Part shown: positions 1 through 5,008 of the stretch, piece by piece
Numbering within the stretch: position 1 is the first letter of the stretch
How the letters are laid out: the number at the start of each line of letters is the position of its first letter
Assembly: GCA_036272815.1 (NCBI GenBank)
Contig: DATAYA010000201.1
Span: 1-11,466, forward strand
From: DATAYA01 sp036272815
Lineage (GTDB): Bacteria > Pseudomonadota > Alphaproteobacteria > Acetobacterales > Acetobacteraceae
Length of the DNA stretch: 11,466 nucleotides
Direction: 5' to 3'
The notes under the pieces: generated by a model
Seen by the model: only the letters and a program-made list of their open reading frames with translations
The model's database searches: none
Told to the model about the DNA's origin: nothing
Program-made: the position numbers and the translations under genes

Positions 1-310
1 GCCGAGCATCTCGGGACGGAGCGGGAGGATGTCCGCAGCGCACCGGCCGAGGCGGACGGTTCGCTGGTGCGCACGCTCGACCGGCTGATCCGGCCATCGG
101 GCAAGAGCCTGCGTCCGTTCCACCCCTGCCCTCTCGGCCGCCGAACGGGCGCTCGGCGAAAGCCACGCGCTCGACCCGGACCGGCCGGAGGGGATGGCGA
201 GCACCTTCGTCCACGCCGTCCGCGTGCTGCCGCCGCGCCGGCTCATAGCGGCCGTCGTCGCCGGCGCGGGCGCGGCGCTGGTGCTGGCAGGCCGGCGGCG
301 CCGCACCTGA
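1..310 (+). pseudogene. 3' part of an unrecognised gene with a probable one-base frameshift and a C-terminal membrane segment
   Basis: Codon-position composition points to frame 1 for roughly bases 1-125 and to frame 2 from there to the TGA at 308-310. Both stretches have third positions almost all G or C. Frame 2 alone is closed by a TGA at 86-88, and frame 1 alone runs on into rnhB out of character. Removing one C from the CCCC run at 123-126 joins the halves smoothly (…LRPFHP-ALSAAERALGE…). The joined tail ends with a hydrophobic stretch (LIAAVVAGAGAALVLAG) and a basic RRRRT terminus, like a membrane anchor with a positive inside end. I do not recognise the family. It is either a true pseudogene or an intact gene with a homopolymer sequencing error; I cannot tell which. 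The 5' end lies outside the window. A 38-codon frame from the ATG at 194 is possible, but its purine run ends directly at the start codon, which is poor spacing. Confidence 0.45.
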
Positions 311-326
311 CAGTTTGCCCTCCCGC

Positions 327-331
327 GACTC
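327..331 (+). promoter_or_regulatory. GANTC (CcrM) site upstream of rnhB
   Basis: GACTC lies in the 46-bp gap before rnhB. GANTC is the known target of CcrM, encoded 0.8 kb downstream. The site itself is plain in the sequence; a regulatory role is inference. Confidence 0.35.
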
Positions 332-346
332 CCGCGCCCGGTGCTA

Positions 347-351
347 CGGAG
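347..351 (+). promoter_or_regulatory. Ribosome binding site of rnhB
   Basis: CGGAG lies five bases before the ATG at 357. It decides between this start and the in-frame ATG at 315, which has no comparable site. Confidence 0.55.
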
Positions 352-356
352 CCCCG

Positions 357-983
357 ATGCCGCATTTCCGTCTCGAGCGCTCCCATGGCGGCCGCGTCGC
401 CGGCGTCGATGAGGTCGGCCGCGGCCCGCTCGCCGGCCCCGTTCTGGCCGCGGCCGTCATCTTCCCCGCCGGCGTTCCGCGCGGCCTCGGGCGGCTGATC
501 GACGACAGCAAGCGCCTGTCGCCCGAGCAGCGCGCCGTCGCCTATGCCGCCATCCTCGCATCAGGTGCCGCCGAGATCGGCGTGGGCGCCGCCTCCGTCG
601 CCGAGATCGCGCGGCTCAACATCCTGCACGCGGCGATGCTCGCGATGTGCCGCGCGGTCGGCCGGCTCGGCCAGGCGCCGGACCTGGTGCTGGTCGACGG
701 CGACCGGCCGCCGCCGCTGCCGCACCGGATGCTCTGCGTTGTCGGCGGCGACGGCATCTCGCTCTCGATCGCCGCCGCCTCCATCATCGCCAAGGTGCTG
801 CGCGACCGCGCGATGGCCAGGCTTGCGGCCCGCCTGCCGGGCTATGGGTGGGAGACCAATGTCGGCTACGGCACCGCCGAGCACCGCGCCGCCCTCGCCC
901 GGCTCGGCCCGACCCGCCACCATCGGGCCGGCTTCGCCCCGGTGCGCGAGTGCCTGCTCGACCTCGCCTTCCCGCCCGGTTGA
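357..983 (+). CDS. rnhB: Ribonuclease HII
   Basis: This cytoplasmic enzyme cuts RNA in RNA-DNA hybrids and removes single ribonucleotides misincorporated in DNA. The 208-residue product matches the family in length and motifs: GVDEVGRGPLAGPV near the N-terminus with the catalytic Asp18-Glu19, DDSKRLSPEQR, a third Asp (about 114) in LVLVDGDRP, a fourth (about 132) in GGDGISLSIAAASIIAKV, and the C-terminal pattern GYGW.TNVGYGT..H with HHR.GFAPV. All four expected acidic catalytic positions are present. I chose the ATG at 357 over one at 315 because CGGAG at 347-351 sits five bases upstream, and the earlier start only adds residues unlike the family. It lies 46 bp after the preceding gene tail and 147 bp before ccrM on the same strand. 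rnhB beside ccrM is an arrangement I recall from other alphaproteobacteria. Function is well supported. Confidence 0.95.
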   Translation: MPHFRLERSHGGRVAGVDEVGRGPLAGPVLAAAVIFPAGVPRGLGRLIDDSKRLSPEQRAVAYAAILASGAAEIGVGAASVAEIARLNILHAAMLAMCRAVGRLGQAPDLVLVDGDRPPPLPHRMLCVVGGDGISLSIAAASIIAKVLRDRAMARLAARLPGYGWETNVGYGTAEHRAALARLGPTRHHRAGFAPVRECLLDLAFPPG

Positions 984-1000
984 CGCGGCGCGCGACCGCC

Positions 1001-1112
1001 CGCCAGTCTGATTCCTCGCCAGTCTGATCCCTCGCCAGTCTGACCGCTCGCCAGTCTGACCGCTCGCCAGTCTGATCCCTCGCCAGCCTGATCCCTCGCC
1101 AGTCTCGCGCCG
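1001..1112 (+). repeat. Tandem array of a 16-bp unit between rnhB and ccrM
   Basis: Six full copies (1001-1096) of a 16-bp unit with consensus CGCCAGTCTGATCCCT, followed by a seventh that matches only at its first nine bases (1097-1105) and then diverges. The first ten bases are nearly invariant (copy 6 has CGCCAGCCTG); variation falls mostly at positions 12-14 of the unit (GATTCC, GATCCC, GACCGC). Copies 3 and 4 are identical. There is no spacer between copies, and 16 is not a multiple of three, which fits non-coding DNA. The array starts 17 bases after the rnhB stop and ends 18 bases before the ccrM start, so it fills most of the intergenic space and must be transcribed into, or lie in the promoter of, ccrM. 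Confidence 0.95.
1010..1014 (+). promoter_or_regulatory. GANTC (CcrM) site in the ccrM upstream region
   Basis: GATTC occurs only in the first repeat copy, about 120 bases before the ccrM start. In Caulobacter the methylation state of GANTC sites affects ccrM transcription. A similar feedback here is inference from position alone; I find no convincing -35/-10 or CtrA-like box around it. Confidence 0.4.
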
Positions 1113-1114
1113 CC

Positions 1115-1119
1115 CGGAG
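1115..1119 (+). promoter_or_regulatory. Ribosome binding site of ccrM
   Basis: CGGAG lies 11 bases before a TTG codon at 1131, somewhat long spacing. It supports initiation at TTG, which is needed to keep the conserved family N-terminus. Confidence 0.45.
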
Positions 1120-1130
1120 CACGCCCGCAG

Positions 1131-2225
1131 TTGGACGCCGTCCACGACCTGCCGCTCGACCAGATCCTGCGCGGCGACTGCATCCGCATGATGCGGATGC
1201 TGCCCGGCGCGTCGGTCGACTGCGTCTTCGCCGACCCGCCGTACAACCTCCAGCTCCGCGGCGAGCTGCGTCGGCCCGATGACAGCCTCGTGGACGGTGT
1301 CGACGACGAGTGGGACCGCTTTTCCGACTTCCCCGCCTACGACGCCTTCACCCGCGAGTGGCTCGCCGAGTGCCGCCGGCTGCTGCGGAAGGACGGCACG
1401 CTCTGGGTGATCGGCAGCTACCACAACATTTTCCGCATCGGCACGGCGCTGCAGGACCTCGGCTTCTGGCTGCTCGGCGACGTCGTGTGGCGGAAGTCGA
1501 ACCCGATGCCGAATTTCCGCGGCCGCCGCTTCACCAACGCGCACGAGACGCTGATCTGGGCGGCGCGCGAACGCACCAGCCGCCACCGCTTCAATTACCA
1601 GGCGATGAAGGCACTGAACGACGATCTGCAGATGCGCAGCGATTGGCTGCTGCCGCTCTGCACCGGGCCGGAGCGGCTGCGCAACCAGCACGGGCTCAAG
1701 CTGCACCCGACGCAGAAGCCGGAGGCGCTGCTCCACCGCGTGCTGCTGGCGAGCACCGCACCGGGCGATGTCGTGCTCGACCCGTTCCTCGGCACCGGCA
1801 CCACCGCCGCGGTCGCGAAACGCCTCGGCCGCCACTACATCGGCATCGAGCGCCACCCGGCCTATGTCGAGGCAGCACTCGGCCGCATCCGCCGCGAGCG
1901 CCCGACGTCGGAGGCCGGGCTCGCCACCACGCCCGGGCCGCGCGAGACGGTGCGTATCCCGTTCGGCAGCCTGGTCGAGCGCGGCATGATCCGGCCCGGC
2001 GCGCGGCTGCTTGACCGGCAGCGGCGGGTGAGTGCGACCGTCGCCGCCGACGGCAGCGTCGCGAGCGGCGCCGCGCGCGGCTCGATCCACCAAGTTGGCG
2101 CCGCGGTGCAGAACGCGCCAAGCTGCAATGGCTGGACATTCTGGCATGTCGAGCGCGACGGCGCGCTGGTGCCGCTCGATGCGCTGCGCCAAGCGGTGAT
2201 CCGCGAAGGATCAGCGGGCGAGTGA
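1131..2225 (+). CDS. ccrM: Cell-cycle DNA adenine methyltransferase CcrM (GANTC)
   Basis: This enzyme transfers a methyl group from S-adenosylmethionine to N6 of adenine in GANTC; in Alphaproteobacteria it links gene expression to the replication cycle. The 364-residue protein has the beta-class motif order: catalytic DPPY at 35-38 (FADPPYNLQL), the long conserved block GTLWVIGSYHNIFRIG and NPMPNFRGRRFTNAHETL at about 89-141, HPTQKP at 192-197, then the cofactor loop DPFLGTGT at 217-224. Residues about 275-357 form the C-terminal RAMA domain (PFGSLVERGMIRPGARL … NGWTFWHVE) typical of CcrM and absent from most restriction-linked methyltransferases. Length is close to the Caulobacter enzyme. 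The start is TTG; the first in-frame ATG (1188) would remove the LPLDQILRGDC segment. No restriction nuclease gene adjoins it, so it is a solitary methyltransferase. Its 3' end overlaps the convergent DUF4239 gene by 15 bp. Confidence 0.95.
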   Translation: MDAVHDLPLDQILRGDCIRMMRMLPGASVDCVFADPPYNLQLRGELRRPDDSLVDGVDDEWDRFSDFPAYDAFTREWLAECRRLLRKDGTLWVIGSYHNIFRIGTALQDLGFWLLGDVVWRKSNPMPNFRGRRFTNAHETLIWAARERTSRHRFNYQAMKALNDDLQMRSDWLLPLCTGPERLRNQHGLKLHPTQKPEALLHRVLLASTAPGDVVLDPFLGTGTTAAVAKRLGRHYIGIERHPAYVEAALGRIRRERPTSEAGLATTPGPRETVRIPFGSLVERGMIRPGARLLDRQRRVSATVAADGSVASGAARGSIHQVGAAVQNAPSCNGWTFWHVERDGALVPLDALRQAVIREGSAGE

Positions 2226-3020
2226 GGCGTCGATATGCGCGAGCGCCTCGCGCATCGGCTGGCTCGACACCTGGATAAGTCCCGAGAACGGGCCTGCGAA
2301 TTCGAGAATGACCCAGATCGCGACGGCGAGCGCCACGCCGCACAGCGCGGTGACGATGTAGGTAAGGAAATTGCGCGGTGCGCTCAGCCCGAGGCAGAAG
2401 AACACGATCGCGAGCCAGAACACCAGCACGGCCAGGAACGGGACCGAGACGGAATCGTGGACCTGCTCGATCAGGCTCCACCGCTCCTGCACCAGTTCCT
2501 CGACGCGGCTCAGGCTATAGAAGGCGAGACGCTGGTGCATGGCGTCCGCCGGACGGAGCTGCCGGGCCGCAAGGTCGATCCGTTCGAGCATCTCCCCGAG
2601 CGTGGGCGTTTCGACCGCATCGTCGGGGTTGTGCGCGAGGCCGACCGGATAGACGCCGGGCGGGCGGGGCTCGCCGGGCCAGGTGTCGGCGATGCTGGCG
2701 GCGGTGAAGCTGCGCAGCATCTGCTGGATGGGCAGCGCGCCGGGGCCGTATTCGCGCAGTGCCTGATCCGCCTCGATCACTATTGCGGAATAGCCGCGCA
2801 GGGCGGAATCGACGGCGTCGTACGAGGCCAGCACCGAACTGGTCAGCAGCCCGAGCACCAGGGCGGCGAAGGTGACGATCATGCCGAGCGTGAGCCGCAC
2901 GGCCTCCACCGTGTCGCGCGAGCGGTGCGTCTCGGGCAGCAGCGGCTGCACCACCACGCCCGCCGTCGCCGCCCCCAGCAGGATCGCGAGCACGACGAGG
3001 GAGGTTGCGGCCTCGGTCAC
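2211..3020 (-). CDS. DUF4239 (bestrophin-like domain) membrane protein
   Basis: A 269-residue inner-membrane protein with four predicted membrane segments at about 5-25, 43-63, 193-212 and 218-240, separated by a long soluble central region. The second segment and its lead-in (DTVEAVRLTLGMIVTFAALVLGLL) and the pattern after the last segment (VSSQPMREAL) fit the DUF4239 family as I remember it. That family has a remote relation to bestrophin anion channels and no established function. The start is GTG at 3018-3020 with no clear ribosome binding site; the preceding gene ends 28 bp upstream, so translational coupling is possible. It is the last gene of a leftward three-gene group. Its final 15 bp overlap the end of ccrM on the opposite strand. 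Family assignment is fairly confident, function unknown. Confidence 0.75.
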   Translation of the reverse strand: MTEAATSLVVLAILLGAATAGVVVQPLLPETHRSRDTVEAVRLTLGMIVTFAALVLGLLTSSVLASYDAVDSALRGYSAIVIEADQALREYGPGALPIQQMLRSFTAASIADTWPGEPRPPGVYPVGLAHNPDDAVETPTLGEMLERIDLAARQLRPADAMHQRLAFYSLSRVEELVQERWSLIEQVHDSVSVPFLAVLVFWLAIVFFCLGLSAPRNFLTYIVTALCGVALAVAIWVILEFAGPFSGLIQVSSQPMREALAHIDASLAR

Positions 3021-3048
3021 GGTCCGCGGCGGCGCAGCGCGGTGCTGG

Positions 3049-3636
3049 TTACGATTGCGGCGGCATCCCGCGCAGGATGCTGTCGATCAGCGAAATCGCG
3101 GTGCCGGTGTCGCCGGCGGCAAGCGCCCGCCGCGCCTCGCCGAGGCGGGCGATCGCCGGCCCGGTGATCGGGTCGGCTGCCCGCGAGGGTGCGACCGAGC
3201 GGTCCAGCAGTCGCGTCTCGGCGCGCTCCATCGCCTCCTGTGCCTCGCCCGTCTGGCCGCTCGCCAGCGCGTCCCGCGCGCTCACCAGATAGGCGCGGAA
3301 GGGCGCGTCGGCACCGACCCGCGGGGTCGGCAGGCGCGGCGCGATCGGCGAGCGCGTGTCGGCGCTGTCGATGTTGCTGGCCTGGCCGGAGGTCGGCAGC
3401 GACTCGCCGGTGCCGATCCGGTCGTACGGCGGCAGCACGTAGCCCGGACCCGATGACGCCGCTGGCGGCGGGGTGACCTGCGGCATGGGCGGAGGAGCCG
3501 CCGGCCGGGCCATCGGCACTGCCGTCCCGGCCGGCGGCGGGAACGGCAGCGGCGGCGGCGACGGCGCGTAGGACTGCGCCGAAGCGGTTGCGGCGAAAGC
3601 CGTCAACATGGTGGCGGTGAGAATGAGGGAACGCAT
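3049..3636 (-). CDS. Secreted proline-rich hypothetical protein
   Basis: I do not recognise this 195-residue protein. It begins with a clear signal peptide (MRSLILTATMLTAFAATASA, cleavage likely after Ala20), so it is exported. Residues about 24-70 are very rich in proline and alanine (SPPPLPFPPP, PAAPPPMPQVTPPPAA), a disordered spacer of the sort seen in periplasmic or envelope proteins. The C-terminal part holds two similar helical segments, residues about 117-144 and 163-189, each built on a pattern like A.R.ALA.G.TG.A…I/M (SARDALASGQTGEAQEAM and EARRALAAGDTGTAISLI). They resemble degenerate TPR-like helix pairs. The ATG at 3636 has AGGAG eight bases upstream (3645-3649). The gene lies 23 bp after the NnrS-like gene and 28 bp before the DUF4239 gene, so it is probably in one operon with them. 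Confidence 0.8.
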   Translation of the reverse strand: MRSLILTATMLTAFAATASAQSYAPSPPPLPFPPPAGTAVPMARPAAPPPMPQVTPPPAASSGPGYVLPPYDRIGTGESLPTSGQASNIDSADTRSPIAPRLPTPRVGADAPFRAYLVSARDALASGQTGEAQEAMERAETRLLDRSVAPSRAADPITGPAIARLGEARRALAAGDTGTAISLIDSILRGMPPQS

Positions 3637-3644
3637 GGCGCAGT

Positions 3645-3649
3645 CTCCT
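3645..3649 (-). promoter_or_regulatory. Ribosome binding site of the proline-rich protein gene
   Basis: AGGAG on the minus strand, eight bases before the ATG at 3636. It fixes the start directly before a textbook signal peptide and rules out the much longer in-frame extension upstream. Confidence 0.65.
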
Positions 3650-3659
3650 GCTGGCGGGC

Positions 3660-4943
3660 TCACGCCATCGGGTTCACCCGGGCGCGCGTCGATCGGGGCC
3701 GCATTAGAACGCTGCCAAGCCGTCTCGATGCAAGCCAGACCCAACCCGCCAGCCAGAATAGCGCGGCCACCTTCACCAGCCCGGTATAATGCGGGCTGAA
3801 CGGCGCCGCGATCCGCGCCGCCACCGCCAGCAGCAGCAGCACGAGTGCTAGCGCGCGCCCGTCGAGCGTCGCCGCCGCGGCCAGCGCCAGCGCCGCGGCC
3901 AGGGCGTGCAGGCCGGTGCTCGGGGTGACCGCAACCGGCCACAGTGTCGCCGCCCCGAGGAACCCGAGACCGGCCGGCACCGCCGCACCCCCGAGCTGCC
4001 CCGCCAGGCCGGGGCCGCGCGCGGGGAGCAGCCAGACCACCTGCGCCGCCGCCGCCACCAGCAGCAGAACCGCCGCCGTCTCGGCGTCCGGCGCCGCGAT
4101 CCAGGCCGCGAGTGCGACGCCAGCCAGCGCGTCGGCCAGCCGCGCGCCGCGCCGGCCGGGCGCGATCCGCCCAAGCAGCAGGATGGCCCAGCCGACGGCC
4201 ACCGCCAGCGCGATCGGCTCGCCGGTCCAGGCGCCGATGGCAGCAACGCGCCGGCCGATCGCCCAGCCGATCGCGACCAGTCCGGCCGCGCCGCGATGCA
4301 ACGAGGGCGGCCCCGCGATCCAGCCCGGCAGCACCCCCAGCAGCCGCCCGCCAAGCCAGGCGAGCGCCGCCACCAGCGCCGCCGCGACCAGGCCGACCAG
4401 CGGCGGCACGACGGGCGGCGCGGCGGCCCGCGCAACCGCGCCGGCGCGGCGATAGACGACCGCGAGCACCGCCAGCGCGAGCGCGAGCCCGATCCGGAAG
4501 CCGAAGCCGAGCCGCCCGGATGCGGCCTCGACATGGAACAGCGCATCCGCCGCCAGCAGCACCGCGAGGGCCGCCACCAGCCACCGATCGCGCCGCTGCG
4601 CGCGCAGCGCCAGCCCCAGCAGCAGCGCGGGGTAGGCGAGGTCGGCCACCGCCGCCGCCGGCAGCCCGATCCACGCCGAGGTCGCGATCGCGGCGCGGCC
4701 GAGCAGGAACACCAGCCCGAGCAGCAACCGGCTCCGCGCGCGGGCCGCCACCGCCATGCCGAGCACCGCCGAAAGCCCGGCGAACAGCAGTTCGTGCGCG
4801 TGCCAGAGGATCAGCGTCCAGCCGGTCGGCAACGGCCATTCGCGCAGGAAGGCGAGCACGAAGGCCGGCACTGCAATCGCGAACCAGACCGGCAGCAGGA
4901 AGCGCGCGGGCGCGCGGTCGTCGGCATCTTCTCGGGCGCGCAC
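3660..4943 (-). CDS. NnrS-like multi-spanning membrane protein
   Basis: A 427-residue, almost wholly hydrophobic protein with about 12 membrane segments. The motif WHAHELLFAG at 47-56 after a short N-terminal region is the hallmark of the NnrS family, haem/copper membrane proteins tied to the nitric oxide response. The LLLGLVFLLGRAAI region and the end (RIAAPFSPHYTGLVKVAALFWLAGWVWL) fit that family too. However, the family block usually reading like HALTVGAxG…R…LGHTGR is here HALAAALALAAAATLDGRAL, without the second histidine/threonine part, so a divergent or functionally altered member is likely. The start is GTG at 4941-4943; GGAAG on the minus strand (4955-4959) lies 11 bases upstream. First gene of a leftward group of three. 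No denitrification or NO-sensing gene is nearby. Family call moderate, role unproven. Confidence 0.7.
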   Translation of the reverse strand: MRAREDADDRAPARFLLPVWFAIAVPAFVLAFLREWPLPTGWTLILWHAHELLFAGLSAVLGMAVAARARSRLLLGLVFLLGRAAIATSAWIGLPAAAVADLAYPALLLGLALRAQRRDRWLVAALAVLLAADALFHVEAASGRLGFGFRIGLALALAVLAVVYRRAGAVARAAAPPVVPPLVGLVAAALVAALAWLGGRLLGVLPGWIAGPPSLHRGAAGLVAIGWAIGRRVAAIGAWTGEPIALAVAVGWAILLLGRIAPGRRGARLADALAGVALAAWIAAPDAETAAVLLLVAAAAQVVWLLPARGPGLAGQLGGAAVPAGLGFLGAATLWPVAVTPSTGLHALAAALALAAAATLDGRALALVLLLLAVAARIAAPFSPHYTGLVKVAALFWLAGWVWLASRRLGSVLMRPRSTRARVNPMA

Positions 4944-4951
4944 GGTCGGGC

Positions 4952-4980
4952 TTGCTTCCGGTCACGGGACGGTTTGTTAT
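4952..4980 (+). promoter_or_regulatory. Candidate sigma-70-type promoter for the solute-binding protein gene
   Basis: TTGCTT (4952-4957) and TGTTAT (4975-4980) are separated by 17 bases, in the only relatively AT-rich patch of the 65-bp divergent intergenic region. They match the consensus at three and four of six positions. Transcription would start near 4987, leaving a leader of about 22 bases before the ATG at 5009. The promoter of the opposite NnrS-like gene must overlap this region or lie inside the binding protein gene. Confidence 0.4.
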
Positions 4981-4995
4981 TCCGGCCATATTCGA

Positions 4996-5000
4996 AGGAG
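4996..5000 (+). promoter_or_regulatory. Ribosome binding site of the solute-binding protein gene
   Basis: AGGAG eight bases before the ATG at 5009. It fixes the start directly before the signal peptide and excludes the long open extension to the left. Confidence 0.7.
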
Positions 5001-5008
5001 TGCAAGGG

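Noticed and set aside
315..356. Earlier ATG for rnhB
   Set aside because: It adds 14 residues unlike the family and lacks a ribosome binding site.
1001..1112. CRISPR-like array
   Set aside because: The 16-bp units are directly joined with no spacers and no cas genes are nearby; this is a simple tandem repeat.
561..2192. 543-codon open frame on the minus strand across rnhB and ccrM
   Set aside because: Antisense to two well-supported genes; composition is the typical His/Arg/Ala-rich read of the opposite strand of GC-rich coding DNA, and it only passes the repeat array because that region lacks stops.
1131..2225. ccrM as part of a restriction-modification system
   Set aside because: No nuclease or specificity gene is adjacent, and the RAMA domain and conserved blocks identify a solitary cell-cycle methyltransferase.
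3944..5008. Upstream extension of the solute-binding protein to 883 residues
   Set aside because: It runs antisense through the NnrS-like gene and is Pro/Arg-rich; the AGGAG and signal peptide at 5009 fix the start.
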